In this document: one piece after another, positions 53,227 through 63,778 of the stretch
Layout: every line of letters starts with the position of its first letter
How positions within the stretch are numbered: position 1 is the stretch's first letter
From: Methyloprofundus sedimenti
Lineage (GTDB): Bacteria; Pseudomonadota; Gammaproteobacteria; Methylococcales; Methylomonadaceae
Reading direction: 5' to 3'
Assembly: GCF_002072955.1 (NCBI RefSeq)
Contig: NZ_LPUF01000001.1
Location: 2,626,896 to 2,690,895 of the forward strand
Length of the DNA stretch: 64,000 nucleotides
Translations under genes and position numbers: made by a program
The notes under the pieces: generated by a model
Seen by the model: the letters and a program-made list of their open reading frames with translations, nothing else
Databases searched by the model: none
What the model was told of the DNA's origin: nothing

Positions 53227-54936
53227 ATGCGCACCTCACAATTCCCACTTAGTACCGTTAAAGAAACGCCAGCCGATGCTGAAATTACCAGCCATAAATT
53301 AATGATTCGAGCGGGGCTTATCCGGAAGCTGGCTTCAGGTCTTTATACCTGGCTACCTTTAGGCTTACGTGTACTTCGTAAAGTTGAACAGATAACGCGT
53401 CAGGAAATGCAAAAAGCAGGAGCCCTGGAAGTGCTAATGCCGGCATTACAGCCTGCGGAATTATGGCAAGAAACCGGACGCTGGGAGAAATATGGCCCGG
53501 AATTGGCGCGTTTAAAAGATCGTCATGATAGAGACTTCTGTCTAGGTCCCACGCATGAAGAAATTATTACTGATCTAGCGCGCAATGAATTAAAAAGTTA
53601 TAAACAGCTTCCTATCACCTACTTTCAAGTGCAAACAAAATTTCGTGATGAAATTCGCCCACGTTTTGGCATTATGCGTTCGCGGGAATTTATTATGAAA
53701 GATGCCTATTCATTTCATTTAACCCCGGACTCTTTGCAGGAAACCTATGATGTTATGCACCAGGCATATACTAATATATTTAGTGGATTAGGCCTTAATT
53801 TCCGAGCAGTAATAGCTGACTCTGGTTCGATTGGCGGCGCTGTTTCTCATGAATTTCATGTACTGGCCGACTCCGGGGAAGATGCTATTGCGATTTCGTC
53901 AAATAGCCAGTATGCCGCTAATGTAGAAAAAGCAGAAGCTATTATGCCTGCCGGCGAGCGTGCTAACGCAAGCCAGGCGCTGACATTGATTGATACGCCA
54001 AACCAGCATAGCATCGAAGAACTGTCTTCCTTCTTGAATATTGCGCCACAACAATGTCTTAAAACGCTGATTGTTCGGGGCACGGAAGAGTCGTTGATAG
54101 CGCTCTTATTAAGAGGCGATCATGAGCTTAATGAAATTAAGGCGGAAAAAATAGAGGGCATTATTACGCCACTTGAATTTGCAACTGACGCAGAAGTCAT
54201 CAATGCTTGTCAATGCAAGCCGGGATCAATTGGCCCTATCGGCTTGAACATCAGAATCATCGCAGATCGCAGCGTCAGCCTGTTATCTGACTTTGTATGT
54301 GGCGCGAACCAGGAAGATAAACATTATACCGGCACTAACTGGGAAAGAGATTTACCGCTGCCAGCTGAAATTGCGGATTTACGCTCTGTCGTCGAAGGTG
54401 ATCCTAGCCCGGATGGCAACGGTACTTTAAGTATTGTTCGTGGTATTGAAGTCGGTCATATCTTCCAGTTAGGCACAACCTATAGTGCGGCAATGAATGC
54501 TAATGTCATCAATGAAGCGGGCAAAAGTGAAACCATGACGATGGGCTGTTATGGTATCGGTATTTCACGTGTCGTCGCTGCAGCTGTTGAACAAAGTCAT
54601 GATGAAAATGGCATCATCTGGCCTAATAAACTGGCCCCTTTTCAAGTGGCTTTGTGTCCTATGAATATGCATAAATCAGAACGTTTGCGAGAAGCAGCCA
54701 ATAAGCTCTATCAAGAATTATGTGATGCAGGTATTGATGTGCTTTTTGATGACCGTAAAGTACGTGCTGGTTTTATGTTTTCCGATATGGAACTGATAGG
54801 TATTCCGCATCGTATAATAATTGGTGATCGTGGCCTGGATACTAATTCAGTGGAATATCGTGCACGCACTGATAGTGAAAATCAGGAAATTGCATTAGAC
54901 AACATTGTTGCCTTTATTCAAGAAAAAACTAACTAA
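53227..54936 (+). CDS. proS: prolyl-tRNA synthetase
   Basis: 569 residues, bacterial-type class II enzyme. Motif 1 region [19 protein letters not shown] and [19 protein letters not shown]; motif 2 [26 protein letters not shown] (split); the insertion editing domain (about 230-390) that removes alanine; motif 3 [17 protein letters not shown]; and an anticodon-binding C-terminus ([23 protein letters not shown]). Full length. Followed 57 bases later by efpL. Confidence 0.97.
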   Translation: MRTSQFPLSTVKETPADAEITSHKLMIRAGLIRKLASGLYTWLPLGLRVLRKVEQITRQEMQKAGALEVLMPALQPAELWQETGRWEKYGPELARLKDRHDRDFCLGPTHEEIITDLARNELKSYKQLPITYFQVQTKFRDEIRPRFGIMRSREFIMKDAYSFHLTPDSLQETYDVMHQAYTNIFSGLGLNFRAVIADSGSIGGAVSHEFHVLADSGEDAIAISSNSQYAANVEKAEAIMPAGERANASQALTLIDTPNQHSIEELSSFLNIAPQQCLKTLIVRGTEESLIALLLRGDHELNEIKAEKIEGIITPLEFATDAEVINACQCKPGSIGPIGLNIRIIADRSVSLLSDFVCGANQEDKHYTGTNWERDLPLPAEIADLRSVVEGDPSPDGNGTLSIVRGIEVGHIFQLGTTYSAAMNANVINEAGKSETMTMGCYGIGISRVVAAAVEQSHDENGIIWPNKLAPFQVALCPMNMHKSERLREAANKLYQELCDAGIDVLFDDRKVRAGFMFSDMELIGIPHRIIIGDRGLDTNSVEYRARTDSENQEIALDNIVAFIQEKTN

Positions 54937-54993
54937 TATTACAATATTGAATGATGGGCATACATGTCCATCCTATATCGACAAGGAATTATT

Positions 54994-55560
54994 ATGCCTA
55001 AAGCCAGTGAATTAAAACGTGGAATGATTATAGAAATCAACGGGACTCCTCATGCAGTTAAACTTGTTGACTCTCGGAGCCCTTCATCGCGTGGCGCATC
55101 AACTCTGTATAAAATTCGTTACACGAATCTTAAAACAGGACAAAAACTGGATGAATCCTATAAGGGTGATGATTTTCTTAAAGAAGCAGACTGTATACGC
55201 GTAAAAGTCCAGTATTCCTATAATGATGGCGACAGTTATGTCTTTATGAATTCTGATGATTACAGCCAATACACGCTAAATGAAGATGAACTGGAAGGTC
55301 AAACCGGCTATATTACCGAAGGTCTGGAAGGTATTACCGCCTTGATTATGGAGGGTAATATCCTGGGTATAGAGCTCCCTGCTTCTGTTGATCTGGAAAT
55401 AATAGAAACAGCGCCAGGCATTAAGGGTTCTTCAGCAACAGCCAGAACAAAAGCGGCTGTTTTACCGACAGGTATCGAAGTTCAAGTGCCTGAATACCTG
55501 GAAACAGGAGAGGTGATAAAAATTAATACTGCCACAGGAAAGTTTATGTCGCGGGCATAA
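54994..55560 (+). CDS. yeiP: elongation factor P-like protein EfpL (YeiP)
   Basis: 188 residues from ATG 54994, with AAGGA (54983-54987) six bases upstream; an ATG at 54964 precedes the ribosome site. Three beta-barrel domains: KASELKRGMIIEINGTPHAV, DSYVFMNSDDYSQYTLNED and VDLEIIETAPGIKGSSATAR. The domain I loop reads SRSPSSRGASTLYK with the tip Arg at position 33, as in YeiP/EfpL, and not the lysine of EF-P. It helps ribosomes stalled at proline-containing motifs, so pairing with proS fits. Confidence 0.93.
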   Translation: MPKASELKRGMIIEINGTPHAVKLVDSRSPSSRGASTLYKIRYTNLKTGQKLDESYKGDDFLKEADCIRVKVQYSYNDGDSYVFMNSDDYSQYTLNEDELEGQTGYITEGLEGITALIMEGNILGIELPASVDLEIIETAPGIKGSSATARTKAAVLPTGIEVQVPEYLETGEVIKINTATGKFMSRA

Positions 55561-55898
55561 TCGTCGCTACCCCTTTATAATACAAGTACTAATTTACAAA
55601 ATTCATATTTTTTATGAGTTTGAATGATTGACAGCATAGACAAACAAGCTTCATCAAACGCTTGGCTAGTGCACAACACGCCATGGATGGCGTGTGAAAA
55701 TTTCCGCATCACAGCAGGAAAAGACTGTTTGTACTTTTTTAAGCCACTACTCTCATTTGTAATATGATGCTAATGGCCCTTATTTTGCATTTCACTCGCG
55801 CCTGTCCCCAATACTAAAATCGTGAATTTATTGACAGTATGTGAAGCCGTCCCGGGCAAAGTATATACAACAGAAGCATGACATAACACGATTCATTT
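55561..55898. other. intergenic, with a small hairpin at 55676-55695
   Basis: ACACGCCA (55676-55683) pairs with TGGCGTGT (55688-55695) around TGGA. No T-run follows directly, so it is a weak terminator candidate for proS-efpL. No ORF is supported in this spacer. Confidence 0.45.
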
Positions 55899-56375
55899 TT
55901 AAAATAAAATATTCATGCGTATACTTGGTATTACACTCGTATGAATATCTACCAACTCGTCATCTTTAAGCGCTTTATTTAAACCTGATTTTATTATTTG
56001 CAGATTAGGACTCACATTAAACCAGGGCGTGACTGCGGCAGTGTAATAGAACTCAATAGCATCCTCATGATTCAAACCTAGATCAAAGGTATCACGGAGA
56101 AAAGGCACAAACTGATCACTAAACTGCGACCGTGCCCAAGCTATACCAAAACTATCGTCTGGACGTTTTGGTATCACACCTTTACCGCCAATTCCCAAAG
56201 TATAGGAGTATTGAATGGGGTTAGGGTTACCATCTGTGACACCAAAGCTGAAAAACAGTCCGGCGTTTTTAAAGGTAATAGTTAACATATCCTGATACAA
56301 AATGTATGGCTGTATACAATATAGGTATATCAGAACATCGTTTATGTAGTGCCTATTTAAAAAATTAAACTCCAC
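55899..56375 (-). pseudogene. truncated OprB-type carbohydrate porin (C-terminal fragment)
   Basis: Only the last about 130 residues of an OprB barrel are present: GLFFSFGVTDGNPNPIQYSY, IPKRPDDSFGIAWARSQFSD, AIEFYYTAAVTPWFNVSPNL and the closing STVIP-like end HTSVIPSIRMNILF, finishing in an aromatic residue as barrels do. No signal peptide or upstream barrel exists in any frame I checked. The first 25 residues are unrelated read-through. A decayed gene. Confidence 0.7.
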
Positions 56376-56968
56376 GTTCTTAGATCGTGGAGTTTTAAGT
56401 AAATATAAAAACTATAATATCATTTTAGCTAAGGTTCTACATTCGAATTTCTTTACTTGTTTATCACCTTTTCTCGATTATTGTACGCCGCCTGGTGAGA
56501 GGATTTCTTCTACACCTTATTAAAACAAGGCCGAGCGATAGCTTTTTTTAAAAAAAGGATTACAATCAAGAAACTTGGATTCTACTAACAAGTTGAATTC
56601 ATTTTTAGTGATTTAAACAATTATTAAGTGACCCTTGAAACGATTGATTTAATTGAAACACTCATTCGCTTTCCTTTAAGCCCTGACCAAGTATCAAGTT
56701 GGCTATATAATAAATTTATGGGATCAACAACATTAGTCATGAATATATTTATCAGCATATATGCTCAGATATATACCTAATGACAACTTACACTCGCATG
56801 TTAAGACGGTCTCTCATGTACCGCTTAAATAATCGCACAAGGACAAGCTTAAATTATAAAACACCTAGTGATGAGTTTTTCGAACAACTAATGCATAAAC
56901 CGCATATTAACCAAAGTTGCACTTGAAACTTGAATCCGCGTAATATTTAAAAATAAAAAGGCCCCTCT
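56376..56968. other. long intergenic spacer, no gene seen
   Basis: 593 AT-rich bases between the porin fragment and the SYLF lipoprotein gene. The missing upstream part of the porin is not recognisable here. I see no strong palindrome or ORF. Confidence 0.4.
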
Positions 56969-57532
56969 ATGAATACTTTTAGATCAATTTGTTTATTTTT
57001 TATTATTCTTCCAATATTTACTGCTTGTCAATCAGTTGGCGAAGTGGACTCTGCATTTGTGGACCCAACCAAAATGGATCGGGAAGTTGATATTGCCTTA
57101 GCGAATCTTTACGAAACTACACCATCGGCTAAATATTTGGCGACGCGTGCAAAAGGCATATTGGTTTTTCCTGATGTTCTAAAGGCTGGATTTATAGGTG
57201 GTGCTGAATACGGTAATGGTGCCTTGCGTAAATATAACCAGACTGTTGGCTATTACAATATTGTTGCCGGTTCTTACGGTTTTCAGGCCGGTGTGGAATC
57301 GTTCACTTACGCACTATTCTTTATGAATGAGGATGCGCTTTCCTATCTGGACAACAGTGATGGTTTTGAAGTAGGGGTGGGGCCCAATGTCGTCGTTATG
57401 AACAAGGGTATGGCCAGGAATCTCACGACCATGACGCTCCGTGATGATGTATATGCCTTCGTGTTCGGACAGGAAGGTTTGATGGCTGGAATGGGATTGC
57501 AGGGTTCGAAAATAACCAAGGTGGCCAAGTAA
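56969..57532 (+). CDS. SYLF (YSC84-like) domain lipoprotein
   Basis: 187 residues. Lipoprotein signal SICLFFIILPIFTACQ with the lipobox TAC (Cys20). The SYLF domain: DREVDIALANLYETTPSAKYL, ATRAKGILVFPDVLKAGFIG (the hallmark VFPxxxKAGFxxG), GYYNIVAGSYGFQAGVES (broken by short loops) and a GLMAGMGLQGSKITK end. SYLF domains bind phospholipids; the bacterial role is unclear. Anchored in the envelope. Single gene. Confidence 0.9.
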   Translation: MNTFRSICLFFIILPIFTACQSVGEVDSAFVDPTKMDREVDIALANLYETTPSAKYLATRAKGILVFPDVLKAGFIGGAEYGNGALRKYNQTVGYYNIVAGSYGFQAGVESFTYALFFMNEDALSYLDNSDGFEVGVGPNVVVMNKGMARNLTTMTLRDDVYAFVFGQEGLMAGMGLQGSKITKVAK

Positions 57533-57865
57533 CTAAGCAATCGAAAACAAGCATGCTGTCTTTTTATGATTATCCAGCTATTCACAGGCAACATATGCAG
57601 ACCCGAAATCCGGGAGAATTGACCACTACGGTATGACTTAGAATGGTCGAAACAAGGAATGCGGTTTCTCGCACTACTATTTTATCCATGGTTTTCAAGC
57701 TGATTCAGAGTGCTTGAAAACCACTGGAGAAAAACCTGAAGTTTTAAACTTCTGACTTATGTCTTTGATGGGGTACAGTTTGTCAATGGCAAGAAACTGA
57801 ATATCAGTCATTTAAAATCAAAATGAAATATCTATTACCTCATGTAATGTCTATTTTTAAGTTTT
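57533..57865. other. intergenic, with a 9-bp hairpin at 57691-57721
   Basis: GTTTTCAAG (57691-57699) pairs with CTTGAAAAC (57713-57721). It lies between converging genes and may serve as a terminator, though the T-run is lacking. Nothing else noticed. Confidence 0.45.
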
Positions 57866-58672
57866 TTAATTCAGATTGCACTGCTCAACAAGGCTTTTAC
57901 ACTTGCAAAAAGCCTTCACTGCATCACAAAATGCATCAGGCTGTTCTGCATGTAACCAGTGCCCTGCTTTTGCTATCGTTTTAATCTCTGCCTTGGGAAA
58001 TAAGTTATAGACATTTTCTTTAGCTACATAATTAGAAGTTTCCCCTGCCAAAAATAATACTTTATCCGGATAAGGACTAAGCGCATTAGTATCCGGAAAA
58101 GCAATAATATTATTTGCTGTCTTCGCAAAAATATCTAAATCGATACGCCAAATATATTTGCCCTCTTTCAATACCAGATTTTGCAATAAAAACTGTCTGA
58201 AACTTGATTCGGGTATTGCTGCAGATAATAAGTTATCTGCCTGTTTTCTATTAGTAAGCTGCTCTAAAGGTAATAGTTGTAATGCCCGAATAAGATTATC
58301 AAAGCTATGACGATAACTGACGGGTGCGATATCGACTACAATTAAATGATTAATTCGCTCAGGCCGTGATAATGCGAGCCACATGGCTGCTTTACCGCCC
58401 ATACTATGGCCTAATATATTTACCTTAGCCAATTGCTGTTTATCGAGCAATAATTCTATATCTGCTGCCATGGAAGGATAATCCATTATTGAATCATGCG
58501 CTGATGCGCCATGATTACGCATATCAACAAGATAGACATGCTGATATTCGGCTAATTTTCTGGCAATTTGACGCCAGTTTCGCGATGAAGCAAAAAATCC
58601 GTGTAGTATTAGTAAAGCAGGTGCTGTCGACTCGCCATACTCCTCAAAAGCGAGATTTATAGCTTTATTCAT
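57866..58672 (-). CDS. alpha/beta hydrolase, YbfF-like esterase
   Basis: 268 residues from ATG 58672. Nucleophile elbow NILGHSMGGKAAMWLAL (Ser, about 98), oxyanion segment LLILHGFFASSRNWRQIA, acid in KVLFLAGETSNYV region and His in AKAGHWLHAEQPDAF. These blocks and YLVDMRNHGASAHD match the YbfF/acyl-CoA-thioester esterase group. The ATG lies inside the end of the yjbQ gene (8-base overlap GATG/ATAA zone), so it is translated with it. A longer start would run further into yjbQ and is unlikely. Substrate unknown. Confidence 0.85.
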   Translation of the reverse strand: MNKAINLAFEEYGESTAPALLILHGFFASSRNWRQIARKLAEYQHVYLVDMRNHGASAHDSIMDYPSMAADIELLLDKQQLAKVNILGHSMGGKAAMWLALSRPERINHLIVVDIAPVSYRHSFDNLIRALQLLPLEQLTNRKQADNLLSAAIPESSFRQFLLQNLVLKEGKYIWRIDLDIFAKTANNIIAFPDTNALSPYPDKVLFLAGETSNYVAKENVYNLFPKAEIKTIAKAGHWLHAEQPDAFCDAVKAFCKCKSLVEQCNLN

Positions 58673-59093
58673 AAGCCTTACCAGATATTGTTGCAATGAC
58701 TGAACGACTACCGCCATGATTACGATGCTCGCACAAATATATACCCTGCCATATACCCAGGTTTAATTGGCCTTGAGTAATAGGTATATTAATACTAACG
58801 CCTAATATACTACTTTTTAAATGTGCGGGCATATCATCATCGCCTTCGTAATCATGTTGATAATAAGGTGCTCTTTCAGGGACAAAGATATTAAAATGGC
58901 TTTCAAAGTCTGTTCTGACAGTCACATCTGCATTTTCATTAACTGTTAATGATGCTGAGGTATGTTTAATAAATAAATTAAATAAGCCATATTCAATTTG
59001 ATTGATATCTGGAATTGCTCGCAAAACCTCACTTGTTATCAAATGAAATCCTCTGGATTTTGCTGCTAGTTGGAATTCTTTTTGTATCCACAT
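58665..59093 (-). CDS. yjbQ: YjbQ family protein (thiamine-phosphate synthase-like fold)
   Basis: 142 residues starting MWIQKEFQLAAKSRGFHLIT (59093); the frame extends nine more residues upstream without support. Family blocks: IEYGLFNLFIKHTSASLTVN with the conserved His/Ser, EGDDDMPAHLKSSILG, and GIYLCEHRNHGGSRSVIATI (metal or active-site His). YjbQ proteins show weak thiamine-phosphate synthase activity in E. coli; the true role is unsettled. Overlaps the esterase gene, so the pair is co-translated. Confidence 0.88.
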   Translation of the reverse strand: MWIQKEFQLAAKSRGFHLITSEVLRAIPDINQIEYGLFNLFIKHTSASLTVNENADVTVRTDFESHFNIFVPERAPYYQHDYEGDDDMPAHLKSSILGVSINIPITQGQLNLGIWQGIYLCEHRNHGGSRSVIATISGKAYE

Positions 59094-59121
59094 AATGAAA
59101 CTATCTAAAAAAATAAACATA

Positions 59122-59151
59122 AAAAAAGCGACTCTAATGGCCGCTTTTTTA
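59122..59151 (-). terminator. terminator of the H-NS-like / YjbQ border
   Basis: AAAAAAGCG near 59122-59130 pairs with CGCTTTTTT near 59143-59151. The stem has A-runs and T-runs at its two ends, so it can stop transcription in either direction; for the reverse-strand H-NS-like gene it lies about 20 bases past the stop. Confidence 0.65.
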
Positions 59152-59169
59152 AATCGAAACGATTAAGCA

Positions 59170-59484
59170 CTAAATCAAAAATTCAGATTTATCCCGACCT
59201 GACTCATTAAGTGCGCGCATCCACTTAGGCATAACTCCTCGTCCAGTCCAAGTCTGACTTGCATCATCAGGGTTGCGATATTTGGGAGCTACTTTAGCAC
59301 CTTTACGCTTGTGCATTTTTTCTGCTTCATGAATTTCAACGGTGACACCTATTGAAGCCGCCAGTGCTTTAATCTGTGTAAAAACTTCTTTACGTTGGCT
59401 TGCTTGTTTAACTTTTAATGCAGCTTCTGCATTTTCTATCATTGATTGTAATTCATTGACAGATAAATTATTTAAATCAGTCAT
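59170..59484 (-). CDS. H-NS-family nucleoid-associated protein
   Basis: 104 residues. N-terminal helix NNLSVNELQSMIENAEAALK forms the oligomerisation coil; the C-terminal DNA-binding motif is KYRNPDDASQTWTGRGVMPKWM with the TWTGRGxxPxW core that inserts into AT-rich minor groove. H-NS-like proteins silence AT-rich acquired DNA, relevant in this repeat-rich chromosome. Monocistronic, bounded by a terminator. Confidence 0.9.
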   Translation of the reverse strand: MTDLNNLSVNELQSMIENAEAALKVKQASQRKEVFTQIKALAASIGVTVEIHEAEKMHKRKGAKVAPKYRNPDDASQTWTGRGVMPKWMRALNESGRDKSEFLI

Positions 59485-59589
59485 ATTTGTTAACCTTTTA
59501 AAATACTACTATTCATTTAATGATTATTTTCATTCAGAAAACATCATTATTCAAGTTTAACTATAACAAAAATAATAAAAATTATTATT

Positions 59590-60414
59590 TTATTTACTTT
59601 TTTCAACTGAAAAATCAATTTTATGTAATATATCCCCTTGCTGGTTAATAATTCGTACCTGCCACTGTCCTATAGAATTATAAGGAAATAGTTTACTAGT
59701 AGAAACACGCCATCTATCACCTCTAATATTAATTTTTCGTTTATAAATAGATTTGCCGTCTTTTAACCATTCATGAAATACAGTTTTACCTTGCATATTT
59801 TTCACTTCCGTGAAATAAGTAACGCTTTTCGCCTTACTCTTATCGACAAGAATTGGCAATTCAATTTCACCAAAAGGTTCTAGCTTATTAACTCCCTGTG
59901 CAAATTGAGCACGGGTAATATTAGGATTGAACTCTTCAATATTATTGGTTGGAATCTTTTGTACGTTCGCTATAACAACTTCTTTTTGTATTGCTTGTTT
60001 GGCTATTTTCTCTGATGCATCATCAGTTGCAGAACTATCAACACGGTGCTGCTGAGCAATAGTTTCTTTTACAGGAGTCTGTTGCACATCATTGACAACA
60101 TCAACTTGTGCTTTATTTGCTAGAGTAATATTTGATGAATTTTCTATTGCTGGCTTGTTAATAGCCGTTTCTTTGACGGAATCTACATGGTTTGTAACAA
60201 ACTCATTTTCTTCAGAGGGAGGTTTTTCAGTTTCACTGTCATTCAGACTACTGAAATAATATGCGGGAAGCATAACTAAAAGTATTAATACGATGAGCGC
60301 ATAAAGAATTTTTTTAAAATTCCATACAGATATCATTTCAAGTTCAGGATCTTCCATGATACGTTGTTCAGTTTTTGATTTTACTTTTATCGATATTGTT
60401 TTATCTGCTTTCAT
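59590..60414 (-). CDS. DUF2914 domain membrane-anchored protein
   Basis: 274 residues from ATG 60414 (the frame runs on to 60435). One membrane helix at about 38-58 (ILYALIVLILLVMLPAYYFS), a long low-complexity periplasmic linker, then a C-terminal DUF2914 domain (about 165-274): ITRAQFAQGVNKLEPFGEIE, VTYFTEVKNMQGKTVFHEWL, RGDRWRVSTSKLFPYNSIGQ and WQVRIINQQGDILHKIDF. The family function is unknown. Single gene. Confidence 0.8.
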   Translation of the reverse strand: MKADKTISIKVKSKTEQRIMEDPELEMISVWNFKKILYALIVLILLVMLPAYYFSSLNDSETEKPPSEENEFVTNHVDSVKETAINKPAIENSSNITLANKAQVDVVNDVQQTPVKETIAQQHRVDSSATDDASEKIAKQAIQKEVVIANVQKIPTNNIEEFNPNITRAQFAQGVNKLEPFGEIELPILVDKSKAKSVTYFTEVKNMQGKTVFHEWLKDGKSIYKRKINIRGDRWRVSTSKLFPYNSIGQWQVRIINQQGDILHKIDFSVEKSK

Positions 60415-60687
60415 AAATTCATTTATTAGCCGCAAGTGTTCTTTATTGCATCAGTTGTCTTAGGCATAAAACTTATACAAGAAAATAAACCATTCGACCA
60501 TGAATTTTTTATACCATAATCTGCTGCATCCTCCATGTGCAACCCAAAGGGGAATGCTCCATTAGTCTATATAGCTATTTTTTCTGCTTAGAAAAAAAGA
60601 TATGGACATTTGAGTACAAATCCATCAACCGCGCCGCCTTCCGTGGCCGGCAAAATCCTGTTTTACGATTGTTATAACATTCAGATA

Positions 60688-61362
60688 TTAGCTGTTATAA
60701 GATAATTTATCACCGAAAGCAGCAGACCAATCTTTATTAAATCGCTCAACCGCTGGCTGTACCGCTGGAAAATTAACCATTTGCTCAATCACATCAACTG
60801 GCAATGTTATAGCTCCACAACCTGTTGCTAAAACATCCATTACTTGTTGATTCGATTTAAAACTTGCTGGTGTAAGAATGGTTGATAATTCATGCTGATT
60901 CAACAAATGCTGAATTTCAGCACAAACGCCTACACCATCATTATTCAACGTATCAATACGGTTAAGATAAGGTGACATGTAATCAGCGCCATTGATTGCC
61001 GCAAAAAAACCTTGCTGTACTGTATAGATAGCTGTCGCTAAAGTACGTATATCAGTTGGTTGTAATCTCTTCATTGCCGCCAGACCAATCGGTGTAGCAG
61101 GAATTTTGACTACAATATTATAAGGCAAGGCTACCAGTTTATTAGCTTCTTCAATGATACCATCAACAGTAGTACTCAGTGCCTGTACGAAAAGCAGTGC
61201 GTCTTCACCTAAAACTTCAACGATAGCAGGCAATACATAATTTACCCCTTTACCAGAACCTGCCATAATAGACGGGTTTGTTGTAACCCCTGCTACAGGT
61301 AAGTATTCATTAATTTCAGCGATTTTTGCTACATCAGCCGTATCAAGTAATAATTTGAACAT
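60688..61362 (-). CDS. transaldolase, fructose-6-phosphate-aldolase-like subfamily
   Basis: 224 residues, the short TalC/FSA size. The Schiff-base Lys86 lies in YNIVVKIPATPIGLAAMK; other family blocks are KLLLDTADVAKIAEI, VAGVTTNPSIMAGSG and ILTPASFKSNQQVMDVLATG. It interconverts sugar phosphates; in ribulose-monophosphate methylotrophs transaldolase helps regenerate ribulose 5-phosphate, which fits here by inference. Follows pta by 26 bases and is probably in one operon with it. Confidence 0.9.
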   Translation of the reverse strand: MFKLLLDTADVAKIAEINEYLPVAGVTTNPSIMAGSGKGVNYVLPAIVEVLGEDALLFVQALSTTVDGIIEEANKLVALPYNIVVKIPATPIGLAAMKRLQPTDIRTLATAIYTVQQGFFAAINGADYMSPYLNRIDTLNNDGVGVCAEIQHLLNQHELSTILTPASFKSNQQVMDVLATGCGAITLPVDVIEQMVNFPAVQPAVERFNKDWSAAFGDKLSYNS

Positions 61363-61388
61363 ATTGCTTATTATCCTCTATTTTTAGT

Positions 61389-63482
61389 TTAGTTTTCAGA
61401 TTGTGATTGTATGGCTGTCATAACAACTGTATTAACGATATCAGTTACTGTACAACCACGACTTAAATCATTTACAGGCTTATTCAAACCTTGCAAAATT
61501 GGTCCTATTGCTATTGCCCCAGTAGAACGTTGCACCGCTTTATAGGTATTATTACCTGTGTTTAGGTCAGGAAAAATAAACACATTCGCGTTCCCTGCCA
61601 CTTCACTATTAGGTAATTTTGTCCTGGCAACGCCAGCATCAACGGCTGCATCATATTGCATAGGACCTTCTATTTTTAATTCAGGGTGTGCACGTTTAGC
61701 TATAGCTACTGCTTGCCGCACTTTATCCACTGCCGCCCCCTTACCTGACTCTCCGGTAGAATAAGACAGCATTGCAATGCGTGGCGATATATTATACATC
61801 TTTGCGGTTTCTGCTGCACTCACTGCAATATCGGCCAATTGTTGAGCATTTGGATCAGGATTAATCGCGCAATCACCATAAACCAATACTCTATCTTCCA
61901 GACACATAAAAAACACACTGGATACTATTGAGGTACCTGGCCTGGTTTTAATGATTTGAAAAGCGGGGCGTATCGTATGCTGTGTAGTATGTACTGCTCC
62001 TGAAACCATGCCATCAGCATGATTTAAATGCACCATCATAGTTCCAAAATAGCTTACGTCAGACATAATATCATAAGCCATATCATAAGTAATGCCTTTC
62101 TCTTTACGTAGATTAAAATATGCTTCAGCATATAAGGCACGTAACTCAGATTTTAAAGGATCAATTATATTAATATCGTCTAATTGCAGGCCGAGGCTCT
62201 GAATTTTTTGCTGTATTTTGTCAACATCACCTAAAAGAGTAATTTTTACAATTTTTCTTAACAGTAAGATTTGTGCCGCACGTAAAATACGATCTTCGTC
62301 ACCTTCAGGTAAGACAATATGTCTAATATTCTTTTTTGCGCGCTGAATTTGCTCATATTCAAACATTAATGGCGTCACCCTCTCAGGGTGCTCGGCACTG
62401 ATACGCTGCCTCAGTTCCGAAAAATCCAGATTCGCCTCAACAAGACCTAATGCTGTCGCAATTTTTCGCTCATCTTGTGAATAAAAGCGCGATTTTACAT
62501 CTTTTATTTGCATAGCTGTTGAAAAAGTATCGTGCTTAACCGATAAAACAGCAAAAGGCATATCGGCTAAACCCGCTAATAAATGCTGTACCTGAAACGC
62601 AGTCCCTTGCTTGCCAGTTAACAACAAACCTGCTATCTGTGGATAGTTGCTAGAGGTATATGCCATAAAACAGCTAAGAATAATATCAGCTCGATCGCCC
62701 GGCGTAATAATTAAATCCCCCTCGTCCAAAAGCTCAAGAAAGTTAGGAACTTGCATGGCTGCCACTTTATAGTTATTCACCAGCTTATTTAGAGTTTGCT
62801 TATTTCCAGACAAGACTTGCGCACTTAATTGGCTGGAAATATTACCCATACTTGGCTTAAATAAAGAAGGTTCAACCGGCACAATATAAACGGGAAATCG
62901 ACCCTCAGGTTTATGACTAAAACGTTTACGCAATGCCTCAACCTGCTCAACTGCCACTCCATTAATCACGCAAGCCAGTAAATCACAGTGAAATTCCTGC
63001 AAAGCATGTTTGAGCCCGCTAACAGCATCAATAATTTGTAAATCATTACGTCCTTGCCCTTGCACAACCGGCATAATCAGGCAACCCAGATTATTCGCAA
63101 GATCTGCATTAAAATCAAATTCAAAAACAGAATCATCACCCACATAATCCGGCCCAACACATAATACATGCTCACACTGTTCGCTAAGCGCACGAAATTT
63201 AGATAAAATTCTTTTTAATAATTCATCATATTTATTATTTTCAATTAATTCCTGGGCTTCTTTCATCTGGCAGCCGTACATAGCATCATTTGAAAACTCA
63301 ATCTGATACTTATGTTTTACCAGTTGAATTAATTCATCCTGCTTTTCTTGAGATTCAATAATCGGCCTAAAAAAACCGATTTTTCCTGCATAACCGGATA
63401 ACATATCCATTATGGCCAACATGATAATTGACTTACCACTTCCCTGTTCGGCGCCTGTTACGTAAATATTCTGTTTGTTCAT
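61389..63482 (-). CDS. pta: phosphate acetyltransferase
   Basis: 697 residues, the long gammaproteobacterial form. An N-terminal DethioBiotin-synthetase-like P-loop domain (YVTGAEQGSGKSIIMLAIMD), a middle DRTGG domain (about 210-330, ITPGDRADIILSC) and the C-terminal phosphotransacetylase domain (HIVLPEGDEDRILRAAQIL, VSGAVHTTQHTIRPAFQIIK, SYSTGESGKGAAVDKVRQAV). It makes acetyl-phosphate from acetyl-CoA. No ackA gene is in the window. Upstream of the transaldolase in the same direction. Confidence 0.94.
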   Translation of the reverse strand: MNKQNIYVTGAEQGSGKSIIMLAIMDMLSGYAGKIGFFRPIIESQEKQDELIQLVKHKYQIEFSNDAMYGCQMKEAQELIENNKYDELLKRILSKFRALSEQCEHVLCVGPDYVGDDSVFEFDFNADLANNLGCLIMPVVQGQGRNDLQIIDAVSGLKHALQEFHCDLLACVINGVAVEQVEALRKRFSHKPEGRFPVYIVPVEPSLFKPSMGNISSQLSAQVLSGNKQTLNKLVNNYKVAAMQVPNFLELLDEGDLIITPGDRADIILSCFMAYTSSNYPQIAGLLLTGKQGTAFQVQHLLAGLADMPFAVLSVKHDTFSTAMQIKDVKSRFYSQDERKIATALGLVEANLDFSELRQRISAEHPERVTPLMFEYEQIQRAKKNIRHIVLPEGDEDRILRAAQILLLRKIVKITLLGDVDKIQQKIQSLGLQLDDINIIDPLKSELRALYAEAYFNLRKEKGITYDMAYDIMSDVSYFGTMMVHLNHADGMVSGAVHTTQHTIRPAFQIIKTRPGTSIVSSVFFMCLEDRVLVYGDCAINPDPNAQQLADIAVSAAETAKMYNISPRIAMLSYSTGESGKGAAVDKVRQAVAIAKRAHPELKIEGPMQYDAAVDAGVARTKLPNSEVAGNANVFIFPDLNTGNNTYKAVQRSTGAIAIGPILQGLNKPVNDLSRGCTVTDIVNTVVMTAIQSQSEN

Positions 63483-63778
63483 TAATTAATCAGCTTTTTT
63501 GAGCCTTAAAACGATTGCCATTCCAAAAACTCAGTTAGTGAGTTATTGAATATAGTGAGATTTTAAATGCGAAGATAGGTGATGAAAATGGTGTATAACC
63601 ATACTGCATTAACAACTTAGTTATAAGTCAGGTATTTGAAAATTTAACATCTAGACATTATTAAATTAATCCAGAAAAATAAACATAATTAATCAAACCT
63701 GTAAATTTCAGTCTTTATATTTTAGCATTAATTGCGGGGTGTATACTTCGTGTTAAAAATTCTTTTTTGCTGCCTATT

